Source: Streptomyces toxytricini
GTDB taxonomy: Bacteria; Actinomycetota; Actinomycetes; Streptomycetales; Streptomycetaceae
Direction of reading: 5' to 3'
Length of the DNA: 64,000 bases
Assembly: GCF_014649915.1 (NCBI RefSeq)
Contig: NZ_BMTY01000014.1
Location: 383-64,382, forward strand
The notes beneath the pieces are model-generated. The model did not search any database. It was given only the letters and a program-made list of their open reading frames with translations, and was not told the origin of the DNA. A program made the position numbers and the translations under genes. This document shows positions 1 to 8,323 of this stretch, in pieces (within the stretch, counting starts at the first letter, position 1; each line of letters opens with the position of its first letter).

Positions 1-744
1 AGAGCCGCCGTTGGCCGGGTCGAACACGTGGGAGCCGAACTTCCGGTCCGACTCCAGCACCAGCAGCGCCGCCGCCAGCACCGGGAACGCGAACAGCACC
101 AGCACCGACGTCAGCAGCACGTTCCAGGTGAAGATCGGCATCCGGAACATCGTCATGCCGGGGGCGCGCATGCAGATGATCGTGGTGGCGAAGTTGACGG
201 CGCCGAGGATCGTCCCGAAGCCGCCCAGCGCCAGCCCCATGATCCACATGTCGGAGCCGATACTGGGGCTGCGCTCCACATTGCTCAGCGGCGTGTATGC
301 CGTCCAGCCGAAGTCGGCCGCGCCCTGCGGGGTCAGGAACGCCGCGAAGGCGATCAGCCCGCCGAAGAGGAACAGCCAGTACGACAGCATGTTCAATCGG
401 GGGAACGCCACGTCCGGTGCGCCGATCTGCAGCGGCATGATGGCGTTGGCGAACCCGGCGAACGTCGGCGTCGCGAACAGCAGCAGCATGATCGTGCCGT
501 GCATGGTGAACGCCTGGTTGTACTGCTCGTTGGACATGATCTGCAGGCCCGGACGGGCCAGCTCCGCCCTGATCGCCAGCGCCAGCACACCGCCCGCCAG
601 GAAGAACACGAAGGACGTGATCAGATAGAGGTGGCCGATCTTCTTGTGGTCCGTGGTGGACAGCCAGGACACCACGACCTGGCCGGGCGTCCGGCCCGGC
701 GTGGGCACCGGCGCGACCGGCTCGGTGACAGCGGAAGCAGACAA
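1..744 (-). CDS. ctaD: Cytochrome c oxidase subunit I, N-terminal part (cut by window edge)
   Basis: This is the catalytic subunit of the membrane aa3-type terminal oxidase, which reduces O2 at the haem-copper centre and pumps protons. The visible 248 codons contain the family hallmarks STTDHKKIG, SNEQYNQAFTMHGTIM with the haem-ligating His, IMPLQIGAPDVAFPRLN and TIICMRAPGMTMFRMPIF, with several hydrophobic helices. The gene runs off the left edge, so the CuB ligands and C-terminus are not seen. I chose a TTG start at 744 because GAGGGGG lies just upstream and no ATG is available before the conserved region. The short N-terminus and isolated position suggest a second oxidase paralogue rather than the main cta operon copy; that is inference. 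Confidence 0.93.
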   Translation of the reverse strand, partial: MSASAVTEPVAPVPTPGRTPGQVVVSWLSTTDHKKIGHLYLITSFVFFLAGGVLALAIRAELARPGLQIMSNEQYNQAFTMHGTIMLLLFATPTFAGFANAIMPLQIGAPDVAFPRLNMLSYWLFLFGGLIAFAAFLTPQGAADFGWTAYTPLSNVERSPSIGSDMWIMGLALGGFGTILGAVNFATTIICMRAPGMTMFRMPIFTWNVLLTSVLVLFAFPVLAAALLVLESDRKFGSHVFDPANGGS

Positions 745-1207
745 CGCGCCCCCTCGGAGAAGGTGTAGGCACGGCCGACGGCCGCACACCCTCCGTATAT
801 CGGCCCGCCGCACTCCGGTGCCCGACCCGAACCGCGGGCCGCGCACCGCAGGGTTCGCGCAATACGGACGGCCGCGCCGAGGAACCGCAGGTGGGGCGCC
901 CGGCCATCCGCGAAGCGAACAGTCCGCCGCATCATCCGAATGCCGCACACCCGTACCCGCAGAGTGAACGGCAGCCGACCGATCCGGCACCCGGCCGCTG
1001 GGCCGCCCGAATGACGTGGCGTGAGGCGGCGGCAGTCGTCGTTTTGCGGACAGCCACCCGTCCTACCTGCGGCTGTACGCCACCCCCTGTCCAGGGGACG
1101 CAAGGCCGGGCGCGCGGCGCGCGCAGTCGGCGCAGCAGCCGGAGGCGCGAAGGACGGCAGGATGCCCACTGCCGCAGTCCGCGCCCCCACCCGAAGGCTG
1201 GTGCCGC
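745..1207. other. Intergenic region between divergent genes
   Basis: About 460 bases separate ctaD on the minus strand from the ferritin-like gene on the plus strand. It must hold both promoters. I see no convincing -35/-10 pair, no small gene with a good ribosome binding site and no strong repeat. Confidence 0.5.
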
Positions 1208-2404
1208 ATGACCTTCAACCCCCTGGAGCAGCGGGGCATCCCCCTCGACCGCCAGATCCGCAGCTGGCGGGAGCTGAACGTCGCGCCGATCGACCCGGAC
1301 GCCTCCGACCCGTACACCCGCTGCCGGGTGATCACCATGAACGGCATCGAAGTCGAGGCGATCCTCTTCAGCCACCAGCTGGCCCGCAACACCGTCGACC
1401 CGGACGTCAAGCGAGGCCTCGCCGAGGTCCGCTACGTGGAGGCCCAGCAGCAGAAGGCCGTGAACTGGCTCCTGCCGGGCGTGTCCTCCGTGCTGGAGAC
1501 GACGATCGCCTACGAACAGGTGGCGGTGGACCTCACCGCGTGGATCGCACGGATGGAACCCGACCCCTACCTGCGGCAGGCCTACGAGTTCGGGGTGCTG
1601 GAGGACTTCGACCACCTGTACCGGTACGCGAACCTCTACGAGATGATCGAGCACCGCAAGGCCGAGGCCATCGTCGACGGTCTCACGGAGGTCATGCCCG
1701 GCCGGCCCACCCGGATGCACCACCGGCACCCCTTCGACAACGTCCGCGACCCCTACGACCGGGCGGCCACCGACCCCCTGTCCAAACTGCACGCCCTGAC
1801 GGTCATGGCCGCCGAGCAGCAGACCATGAACTTCTACATGAACACCGGCCCCACCTACATGGAGCCGATCGCCCGCCAGCTCTACCAGGAGATCGGCCTC
1901 ATCGAGGAAGAGCACGTCACCCACTACGAGTCCCTCGTCGACCCGGGGGAGACCTGGTGGGAGCAACTCGTCAACCACGAGTACAACGAGTGCTACCTGT
2001 ACCACTCCTTCATGGAGCAGGAGTCCCACCCCAAGGTGAAGGCACTGTGGGAGCTGCACCTGAACATGGAACTGGAACACCTGCGCATCGCCTGCGACCT
2101 GATGCGCCGCCACGACGGCCGCGAACCCGAGGAGATCCTCGCCCCGCAATTGCCGAACGTCCTCACCTTCGAGCCGAACAAGGACCACCTCCGCGAACTG
2201 CTCGCCACCCAGATGGACCTCACCACCCTGGGCGCCGGCTACGTTCGCGAAGCCCACGAGCGGTTCGAGCAGATGCAGCAGCGCCTCCACGACGGCGAGC
2301 GCCCGCCCAGCGACCGCGTCATCGACCAGCACCGCGAGATGTTCGACCGCGACTACCGCCTCGAAACCGAGGGCCCGCACCCCGTCGCATCCGAGCGCGC
2401 CTGA
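1208..2404 (+). CDS. Ferritin-like (putative di-iron) protein
   Basis: This 398-residue protein is mostly helical and is rich in His and Glu arranged like ferritin-superfamily metal ligands: LEDFDHLYRY, EEEHVTHYE and NMELEHLRIA, the latter two giving two E-x-x-H pairs on separate helices. No signal peptide or membrane segment is visible, so it is probably cytoplasmic. Its stop TGA overlaps the ATG of the next gene, a hemerythrin, by one base, so the two are translationally coupled and may act together on iron, oxygen or peroxide. The enzyme activity is unknown. The family assignment rests on ligand spacing only. The ATG at 1208 is the first in-frame start before the conserved region. Confidence 0.7.
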   Translation: MTFNPLEQRGIPLDRQIRSWRELNVAPIDPDASDPYTRCRVITMNGIEVEAILFSHQLARNTVDPDVKRGLAEVRYVEAQQQKAVNWLLPGVSSVLETTIAYEQVAVDLTAWIARMEPDPYLRQAYEFGVLEDFDHLYRYANLYEMIEHRKAEAIVDGLTEVMPGRPTRMHHRHPFDNVRDPYDRAATDPLSKLHALTVMAAEQQTMNFYMNTGPTYMEPIARQLYQEIGLIEEEHVTHYESLVDPGETWWEQLVNHEYNECYLYHSFMEQESHPKVKALWELHLNMELEHLRIACDLMRRHDGREPEEILAPQLPNVLTFEPNKDHLRELLATQMDLTTLGAGYVREAHERFEQMQQRLHDGERPPSDRVIDQHREMFDRDYRLETEGPHPVASERA

Positions 2405-3009
2405 TGCCCGCCAGGAAGGACACCCCCGTGGACGAGGACGCCGGGCAGGGCGACCCGGCGGTGACCGAGGACGTCGTCGCCCTGCTCATGCGCCAGCACG
2501 GACGGATCCACACCCTCTTCGAAGAGGTCCGCGCCGCGGACGGCGAGGAGCGCGCCGCCGCCTTCCGCCGCCTGGTGCACCTGCTCGCCGTACACGAGAC
2601 CGCCGAGGAGGAGGTGGTGCACCCCGCCGCGCGGTCCGCCTTCGACGGCGGCGGGGACGTCGTCGCCGAGCGCCTCGCCGAGGAGAAGGCCGCCAAGGAG
2701 AAACTGGCCGCACTGGACGACATGGACACCTCCGACCCGCGGTTCATGCCCGCCCTGCTCTCCCTCCGCGACGCCGTACTGGTCCACGCCCGGTCCGAGG
2801 AGCGCTACGAGTTCGCGCAGCTGCGCCGCACCACCCCGCCCGACCGTCTCGCCCTCATGGCGAAGGCCGTCAAGGCGGCGGAAGCGGCCGCTCCCACCCG
2901 TCCCCACCCGGGCGTCGAGGGCGCCGCTGCCAATCTGGCCCTCGGGCCCGCGGCCGCCGTCGCCGACCGCGTGCGCGACGCCGTCCGGCGCGCCATGGGG
3001 GACGGCTGA
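2404..3009 (+). CDS. Hemerythrin HHE domain protein
   Basis: This 201-residue protein has the hemerythrin-like pattern of metal ligands: HGRIHTLFEE near residue 35, HLLAVHETAEEEVVHP near residue 60 and HARSEERYEF near residue 130. HHE proteins bind a non-haem di-iron site and serve O2, NO or iron sensing or storage. A basic, Ala-rich tail of about 50 residues follows. The start overlaps the upstream stop (TGATG), giving a two-gene coupled unit with the ferritin-like gene. Reading further upstream in this frame would only run antiparallel to real coding sequence, so this start is preferred. Confidence 0.88.
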   Translation: MPARKDTPVDEDAGQGDPAVTEDVVALLMRQHGRIHTLFEEVRAADGEERAAAFRRLVHLLAVHETAEEEVVHPAARSAFDGGGDVVAERLAEEKAAKEKLAALDDMDTSDPRFMPALLSLRDAVLVHARSEERYEFAQLRRTTPPDRLALMAKAVKAAEAAAPTRPHPGVEGAAANLALGPAAAVADRVRDAVRRAMGDG

Positions 3010-3010
3010 C

Positions 3011-3038
3011 CGGCGGGTCGGCGGGTCGGCGGGTCGGC
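3011..3038. repeat. Short tandem repeat, 8-base unit
   Basis: The unit CGGCGGGT occurs three times head to tail followed by a partial fourth, directly after the hemerythrin stop codon. No function can be read from it. Confidence 0.7.
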
Positions 3039-3248
3039 GCGCGAGTACATCCGCCGCCCGGTCCACCCGGTGGTGCCGTCCGAGGCGGCATCCGTTTCGC
3101 GAAGACCCCGGTCCGCGGAGCGAACCCGGTGACGGGTCGCGCTTCGCCCACCGGACGGCGGGGCGTAGCGTCGGCAGCGGGGGAGCGAGCCGCGCGCGTG
3201 CGGCACTGGCACTGGCACTGGCAGTGGGGGTGAGCGGACGGGGCTGTC

Positions 3249-4664
3249 GTGGGATTGGTGTTCCGGAGTTCCGACCCGGCCGAGACGGAGGCCTACCTCT
3301 CCCGGCAGTACGCCGAGGTGACCGTCCACGCCTCGCCGGACGCCCGCACGGAGGTGGTCCGGCACACGGCGGACCGCTTCTCCGTCGAAGACCTGCGGAT
3401 CGGCTGTGAGATGTCGTTCACCGCCGACCCGCTGAACGCCGTCTGCGTCGTCGTCCTCCACACCGGCACCGTCGCGGTCCGGGAAAGCGGACTGCCCGAC
3501 GAGGTCTTCGGACCGGGTGAGGTGTTCCTCCACACCGCCGGACACCGGCCGTACGGGGGAGCCGTCTCAGGCGCCCGCTACACCGCGGCCCTCCTCCACC
3601 CCGACCTGCTGGCCGACACCCTCCAGGCCTGCGACAAGACCGCCCGCCGGCCCATCCTGTTCACCGACCGGCGCCCCACCACCGCCGGGGCCGGGCGGCA
3701 GCTCGCCGCCACCATCGCCTTCCTCCGCGACAGCGTCCTCGCCCCGCCTCCGCGCCCGCGGCCGCCGCTCATCGACACGACCTGCGGCCAGCTGCTCGCC
3801 GCCGCCGTCCTGGCCGCATTCCCGTACACCACGCCCGGGGCGCGCCCCGCGGCCGCGCCCGGGGACGCCACCCTCCAGCGGGCGATCGGGTTCATCGAGG
3901 CCAACGCCCACCTCGACATCACGCTGGCCGACATCGCCGCCTCGATCCCCGTCAGCCCGCGCGCCGTGCAGTACGCCTTCGCCCGCCACGCCGGCACCAC
4001 CCCCCTCGCCTACCTGCGGGGCGTCCGCCTGGCCCGCGTCCACGAGGAGCTCGCCTCGGCGATGCCGGGGCAGAGCACGGTCACCGAGACCGCGGCCCGG
4101 TGGGGCTTCGCCCACCCCGGCCGCTTCGCCGCCGCCTACCGCGACGCGTACGGGACGTCTCCCAGCCGCACCCTCGCAGCCCGCCCGGGCCGCACCGCGC
4201 CGCAGGGCCCCGCCACGGCGGTCCCCGCACCGGCGGGGGGAGTTCCAGGCGGGTCTGAGGCGGGTGCGGGGGCGGAGACGGCGGGGGGCTCGGGTCCGGC
4301 CGCGCGGAGGCCGGGTCGGCCTCCCGTCACGCACGTCGTACGCGAGCGGTGTCTCGTCGTGACGCTGTGGAGTCCGCCCGACCCGGACCGGCGCGAGGGG
4401 CTCGTCCAGTACGTCCGGACCCTGCTGGACGCGCACCGCCCGGACTGCGTCGTCGTCGAACTGCCGCCGGCGGCCGCCACGGCATCGGCCGCGGCCACGG
4501 TCCTCACCCTCCACCGCCACTGCACGGCCCGCCGGGTCCCCCTGGCGGTGGCGGCGGGCCAGTCGGAAACCCGCCGCCTGATCAAGGCGGTACAGCCGGC
4601 GGTGCCGGCCCTGCCGGAAGTGGGGGCGGCCCTGGAGGCGGCGCGGGGGCTGGCACGGGGGTGA
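3249..4664 (+). CDS. AraC-family regulator fused to a STAS-like C-terminal domain
   Basis: This 471-residue protein has three parts. Residues 1-200 resemble the cupin-like sensor half of AraC regulators. Residues 208-312 form the double helix-turn-helix, with the typical ending TAARWGFAHPGRFAAAYRDAYG. A Gly/Ala/Pro-rich linker of about 45 residues leads to residues 363-468, which read as an alternating beta/alpha STAS-like fold (CLVVTLWSPP, DCVVVELPPA, VPLAVAAGQ). STAS domains act in anti-sigma-antagonist signalling, so this fusion could link DNA binding to such a pathway, which is inference. The STAS-like part lacks an obvious conserved phosphorylatable Ser/Thr motif. The GTG at 3249 is the only reasonable start. 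Confidence 0.78.
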   Translation: MGLVFRSSDPAETEAYLSRQYAEVTVHASPDARTEVVRHTADRFSVEDLRIGCEMSFTADPLNAVCVVVLHTGTVAVRESGLPDEVFGPGEVFLHTAGHRPYGGAVSGARYTAALLHPDLLADTLQACDKTARRPILFTDRRPTTAGAGRQLAATIAFLRDSVLAPPPRPRPPLIDTTCGQLLAAAVLAAFPYTTPGARPAAAPGDATLQRAIGFIEANAHLDITLADIAASIPVSPRAVQYAFARHAGTTPLAYLRGVRLARVHEELASAMPGQSTVTETAARWGFAHPGRFAAAYRDAYGTSPSRTLAARPGRTAPQGPATAVPAPAGGVPGGSEAGAGAETAGGSGPAARRPGRPPVTHVVRERCLVVTLWSPPDPDRREGLVQYVRTLLDAHRPDCVVVELPPAAATASAAATVLTLHRHCTARRVPLAVAAGQSETRRLIKAVQPAVPALPEVGAALEAARGLARG

Positions 4665-4684
4665 GGGGTGGGGATGAGGGGTGA

Positions 4685-4764
4685 GCCAGTGGGGCGGGGG
4701 AGGAATAGAGACGGTGGGATCTGGGCCAGTGGGGCGGGGGAGGAACCGAGACGGTGGGCTCCGG
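4685..4764. repeat. Tandem direct repeat, 40-base period, two copies
   Basis: Two adjacent copies begin GCCAGTGGGGCGGGGGAGGA at 4685 and 4725 and share the following GAGACGGTGGG with few mismatches. They lie between the AraC-STAS stop and the large palindrome, in sequence with no credible reading frame. Confidence 0.8.
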
Positions 4765-4776
4765 GGAGCGGAAGCC

Positions 4777-5695
4777 GACGACTCGGGGTCGGTGGGTGCG
4801 GGGGGTGTCCCGGCAGCCCATTGTCCTTCCGGGTCGGGCCGCCCTGTAAAGGGCGCTCCTCCTTCGTCGTCGCGTCGCTGCGCGATGGCCCTTGCGGGCC
4901 ACCCTTGACAGGACGACCCGCCCCGGAATGCCAACAAGCTGCCGGGAAGCCCCCGGGGGAACGGCCTGGAGGTAGCGTGCGGCATGAGGGGTCATCAGAG
5001 AGCTTTCTCTCCCGCCCCAGGGGCCCCTTTCGTCCCACCGGCATCAGTCGACCCGTCGGCAGGAGTCGGGTGGGCTGTGACGTCGGGAAACGATGCCCAG
5101 AGCATCATCCGGTGACACAAGCGCCCCAGATCGCTACGCGGCCCGGCATTCTCCAGCGTCCGGCGGCCGTCAGGGGCCGGGCGGCGCGTCCGATCGCTAC
5201 CGGGACGCCGTCTGCTCGGCGACTGACCGCCGGATCCAGGGCAACCTGCCGTCTGGCGCCGATATACGAGGGGCAAGCAGCGGGCTGGGCGCTTCGCGGC
5301 CCCAGGCGGCGGTCGGCCGCCGAGTGGAGAGTGTCCACGTAGCTATCTGGGGCGCTCCTGTCTCCGGATGATGCTCTGGGCGTCGATTCGTGCAGGGACG
5401 TCGCCCCGGCTCTCCGCCGACGGGTCTGGATGCGGGTGGGACGGAATGTGCCTGCCGGGGCGGGAGAGAAGGCTCCCTGATGCGGCCTCGTGCCTCGTGT
5501 TCCTCCAGGCCGTTCCTCCCCCTGGGGGCTTCCCGGCAGCTCTTTGTCTTTCCGGAGTGGGTCGGTCGGTCAAGGGTGGCCGTCAGGCCATCGCGGAGCG
5601 ACGCGACCGCAGGGAGCGCCCTTGACGGGCCGGCCCGCGCCGGAAGGACAATGGGCTGACGGGACGCCCCCGCACGACACCGACACCGAGTCGTC
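4777..5695. repeat. Large nested imperfect palindrome, arms about 360 bases
   Basis: The left arm (4777-5138) matches the reverse complement of the right arm (5338-5695) almost continuously. For example CAGCCCATTGTCCTTCCGG at about 4814 pairs with the complement near 5640-5658, and GCCCAGAGCATCATCCGG occurs inverted near 5364-5381. A spacer of about 200 bases separates the arms and has only patchy symmetry. Each arm also holds its own inverted pair of 25-base elements: 4829-4853 with 4902-4926 (21 of 25 pairing) and 5552-5576 with 5619-5643 (20 of 25), ending in CAAGGG and CCCTTG. Open frames through it lack ribosome binding sites and recognisable domains. From memory, similar sequence recurs in Streptomyces intergenic regions, but I cannot verify that here. 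Confidence 0.85.
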
Positions 5696-6164
5696 AGCTC
5701 CCGCCAACCGGCTCCCGTCGTCGCCCCGCCGCCCCCTCCGTCGCTCTGCGGTCCGCGCGGAGCACCAGGAGCGAAATCGCCGACAGGAGGACGAGGACGC
5801 TGCCCACCGCCACGTCGAGGATGAGACTCGCCCTGTCGACGGCGGTCTTCTGCAGGCCGAGGACGAACGGCGAGACGATCATCCAGAGGCCGCACAGGCC
5901 CACGACCACATCGGACCGGACACCCCCGCCGAGGTAGAGCCGCCGGCCCACGACGAAGGTCAACAGGATGCCGACCACGGCTTCGTTGACCTGGGCGTCC
6001 TTGGGTCCCGATTGGGTGGCCATCGGGACCACCCACAGGGCGGTGGCGGCGATGAACATGAGAAGGCCGAGGATCTGGTCGTGGAACCCTTGGCGCAGAA
6101 TGTGCTGCGCATCCGCTCGCGGCATTGTCTGCTGCTGGATCTGCTGATGGTGATAGACCGACAT
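5694..6164 (-). CDS. SPW-repeat-like small membrane protein
   Basis: This 156-residue protein has a polar Gln/His-rich N-terminus and four hydrophobic segments at about residues 31-50, 62-78, 86-106 and 115-135. The motif WMIVSPFVLG fits the SPW repeat, a short module of actinobacterial membrane proteins of unknown function. A GGGAGAAAG site precedes the ATG at 6164. The stop codon falls at the outer tip of the right arm of the large palindrome, so the repeat abuts the end of this gene. A strong hairpin separates it from the DUF2795 gene upstream, so it probably has its own promoter or receives read-through. Confidence 0.7.
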   Translation of the reverse strand: MSVYHHQQIQQQTMPRADAQHILRQGFHDQILGLLMFIAATALWVVPMATQSGPKDAQVNEAVVGILLTFVVGRRLYLGGGVRSDVVVGLCGLWMIVSPFVLGLQKTAVDRASLILDVAVGSVLVLLSAISLLVLRADRRATEGAAGRRREPVGGS

Positions 6165-6187
6165 CGCTTTCTCCCTCTCTCCCGACG

Positions 6188-6228
6188 GCCCGGGCCTGAC
6201 CGGTGCGCCGCACCGGTCAGGCCCGGGC
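6188..6228 (-). terminator. Strong hairpin between DUF2795 and SPW genes
   Basis: An 18-base perfect inverted repeat (6188-6205 with 6211-6228) encloses a 5-base loop. It lies just after the DUF2795 stop on the minus strand. No U-tract follows, as is usual for actinobacterial terminators. Confidence 0.75.
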
Positions 6229-6239
6229 GGGGGGTCGGA

Positions 6240-6437
6240 TCACGAGCCGCTTCCGAAGACGGCCTTCTGGACGTCATCGGGGCCGTCGTACTGCTTCGAG
6301 CGGGAGCTGCGGAGCTTTTCGACGACGTTGTCGTCGGCCCCGTTGCTTTCGGCCAGGGAGGCCAGGTCGTCGCTGCTGGCGGGGTATTCGGCGCCCTTCA
6401 GGGCCTTCTGTACGTCGATGGGGCTGATATCGGCCAT
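6240..6437 (-). CDS. DUF2795 small helical protein
   Basis: This 65-residue protein fits DUF2795: SPIDVQKALKGAEYPAS followed by DDLASLAESNGADDNVVEKL. The family is small, soluble and mostly helical, and its function is not established. The ATG at 6437 is preceded by AGAGGAG at good spacing, so the longer in-frame reading from 6521 is unlikely. A hairpin follows the stop. It sits among proteins typical of Streptomyces stress regions (GAF-ANTAR, DUF4383, SPW), but no partner is evident. Confidence 0.85.
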   Translation of the reverse strand: MADISPIDVQKALKGAEYPASSDDLASLAESNGADDNVVEKLRSSRSKQYDGPDDVQKAVFGSGS

Positions 6438-6557
6438 GTCGGTCTCCTCTTCGTTTGATCCGGGCTTGCGCCCTCGGGGTCCGTCGCCTGGCCGCTGCCC
6501 GCAATCGGGGCACCGATTCAAAGGGGCCCGGGACTTTCCACCCGGCCGCGTTCCCCT

Positions 6558-7346
6558 TCAGTCCGTGTCGAGGCGGAGGGTGCCCCGGACGACGTCGTGG
6601 GCCACCTCGGCGGCGGTGCGGTCCTCGCGGAAGGCGCGTGCGCGGAGCAGGGCCAAGGCCTCGTCCACGTCGATGCCCCGAACCGCCGTGATCAGGTCGG
6701 CGGCCTGGTGGATCTCGTTCGCCTCGGGCGGTGTCAGGCCGGGGTGGAGCCAGGCCGTGACGTCCCCGCCGCCGTCGCGGCGCCTCAGGGCGCCGAGCAC
6801 CTGGGTGGAGGCGTCGGCCGCGATGACGGCCGTGGCCAGCTCCGGCGGGGCGGGGATGCCGGGGGCGTCGCGGTACAGGTCCAGGGTGCCGACGACGTCC
6901 TTGCTGCTGCCCAGGGGAACGGAGTACACCGCGCGGGCCCCCGCCCGCAGGGCCGGGGGAGTGAACAGCGGCCACCGCCGTGCCTCCCTGGCGGACGACA
7001 GGTCCGGGGCCAGGACGGGTGCGAACACCTCGGCGGCCGTGATACCGGGACCGTCGCCCAGCGTGAACTGCAGGTCGGCGAGCCGCCGGGCCACCGCGTC
7101 GCTCGCGCACCAGGTGCTGCCGGGAACGCCGCCGACGGCGAGGAGGCTGATCGCGAGCCCCCGCGCCGGCAGCATCGACGCCAGCTCCGCGCACAACCGG
7201 CCGGGCACGTCCTCGGGCGCACTCCGCTCCAGGGCCGCCGTGATGCGGCGGAAAACCGCGGCGCGGCGGGCACCGGCAGCGCCGGCCGCTCCCTCACTGC
7301 CGCCGGGGACCGGCCGGCCGCGCCGTTCTCCCTCCGCGGGCGGCAT
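6558..7346 (-). CDS. GAF and ANTAR domain regulator
   Basis: This 262-residue protein has a GAF-like sensor domain at about residues 30-185 and an ANTAR domain at about 205-258 (ANEIHQAADLITAVRGIDVDEALALLR then DRTAAEVAHDVV, given here in two pieces). ANTAR domains bind paired RNA hairpins and act as antiterminators, so this is probably an RNA-binding regulator responding to a small ligand. The start lies 12 bases after the stop of the DUF4383 membrane gene, so the two form an operon. No ANTAR target hairpin pair was recognised nearby. Confidence 0.85.
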   Translation of the reverse strand: MPPAEGERRGRPVPGGSEGAAGAAGARRAAVFRRITAALERSAPEDVPGRLCAELASMLPARGLAISLLAVGGVPGSTWCASDAVARRLADLQFTLGDGPGITAAEVFAPVLAPDLSSAREARRWPLFTPPALRAGARAVYSVPLGSSKDVVGTLDLYRDAPGIPAPPELATAVIAADASTQVLGALRRRDGGGDVTAWLHPGLTPPEANEIHQAADLITAVRGIDVDEALALLRARAFREDRTAAEVAHDVVRGTLRLDTD

Positions 7347-7358
7347 CCGCGTCCCCGG

Positions 7359-7802
7359 TCATGCCCGCGGCACGCGCCGGCGGGACAGCAGCACGCCGAG
7401 GAGCACCATGAGGATGCCCAGCAGGAAGTGCAGCCAGTTGTCGGCGTCGTTGAGCGGGATGACGTTGGCGGCGCTGTCGTGATCGATGATCAGTCCGTAG
7501 AGCCACAGCAGCAGGTAGACCACGCCGCCGCCCACGAGGTAGGCGCGGGCACTGCCGGCGGCGCGGGCCATGGCGAGGCCGGCGGCGCCGAACAGCAGGT
7601 GCACGATGTTGTGCAGGACCGACACCTGGAAGACGCCCAGCAGTTTCGCCTCCGAGTGGTGCTCGGCGAACCGCAGGGTGTCGTAGTCGGTGGTGATCCC
7701 CGGGATGAAGCCGAGGATGCTGATCAGAAGGAAGACGGCGCCCACCGCGAGAGCGGCGAGCTGTACGGCGGTCCTGGGCTGGGCTCGGGTGTGCAGGGCC
7801 AT
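7359..7802 (-). CDS. DUF4383 membrane protein
   Basis: This 147-residue protein has four predicted transmembrane segments and matches DUF4383 in pattern: FIPGITTDYDTLRFA, VLHNIVHLLFGAAGLAMAR and NADNWLHFLLGILMVLLG-like text near the C-terminus. The function is unknown. The ATG at 7802 has AAGGAG seven bases upstream; longer readings toward 8045 are Arg-rich and lack a site. It is the first gene of a two-gene unit with the GAF-ANTAR regulator. Confidence 0.85.
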   Translation of the reverse strand: MALHTRAQPRTAVQLAALAVGAVFLLISILGFIPGITTDYDTLRFAEHHSEAKLLGVFQVSVLHNIVHLLFGAAGLAMARAAGSARAYLVGGGVVYLLLWLYGLIIDHDSAANVIPLNDADNWLHFLLGILMVLLGVLLSRRRVPRA

Positions 7803-8137
7803 GACGTGCTCCTTGCCGCTGGGGGCGGTGACGCGGACGTGGGCGGCCGGCGGCGGACGACGCCGGAGGTGACGACGGCGAAGAACGCCCCCTTCGCTTC
7901 CGGGCTGCCGCTGCGGCCGCCTCCCGCAGGGCGGCTGCCCCGCCACGGCGGGTGAAAACGGGCGGTGTCTCCTCACGTCCGCGGCCGTCCGCGACCCATC
8001 CGCTGCCGCCCGCCCGCCCGTCCGCCCGTCCGTCCGCGGCCGCATGAACGCTCCGCTCGCGGGCAGAGGCTCTCTCCACAGCGGCCCGGTGCGTCCCGCA
8101 CCGCGCCCGGCCGCCGGATCGACCCGGGAGGTGGGTC
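7803..8137. other. Divergent intergenic region
   Basis: About 335 bases separate the DUF4383 operon from the small-protein/CtaG operon. It contains low-complexity CCCGTCCG runs around 8010-8040. I see no convincing gene or defined operator here. Confidence 0.45.
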
Positions 8138-8323
8138 ATGGCCAAGCCCGAGCCGCCGCGGAGTCGGCGCGAGGAGCACGCACAGGGTGGGCCCGCGCCG
8201 TGGCGGGACTTCGTACAAGTCCTGGACGACATGGTCGACCTGATGGAGGGCCGGTTCACCGCCCGGCAGGCCGGCGGCGAACGCGACTCACGGCCGCGCC
8301 CTGCCCGCCTCGCGCCGCGGTGA
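8138..8323 (+). CDS. Small protein heading the DUF2243-CtaG operon
   Basis: This 61-residue basic protein starts at an ATG with GGGAGGTG upstream. Its centre, RDFVQVLDDMVDLMEGRF, is a likely amphipathic helix; both ends are Arg/Pro-rich. I do not recognise a family. Its TGA overlaps the GTG of the DUF2243 gene (GTGA), and the same arrangement joins DUF2243 to ctaG-like, so three genes appear translationally coupled. That makes a real gene more likely than chance. Confidence 0.55.
   Translation: MAKPEPPRSRREEHAQGGPAPWRDFVQVLDDMVDLMEGRFTARQAGGERDSRPRPARLAPR

Noticed and set aside
4777..5695. Insertion sequence or integron for the large palindrome
   Set aside because: No transposase or integrase frame, no target-site duplication and no sharp terminal repeats were seen; the arms diverge gradually.
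5197..6213. Long minus-strand open frame running from the SPW gene region through the palindrome
   Set aside because: It is Arg/Pro/Gly-rich, lacks a ribosome binding site, overlaps the SPW gene in another frame and crosses the inverted repeat. It is an artefact of high GC content.
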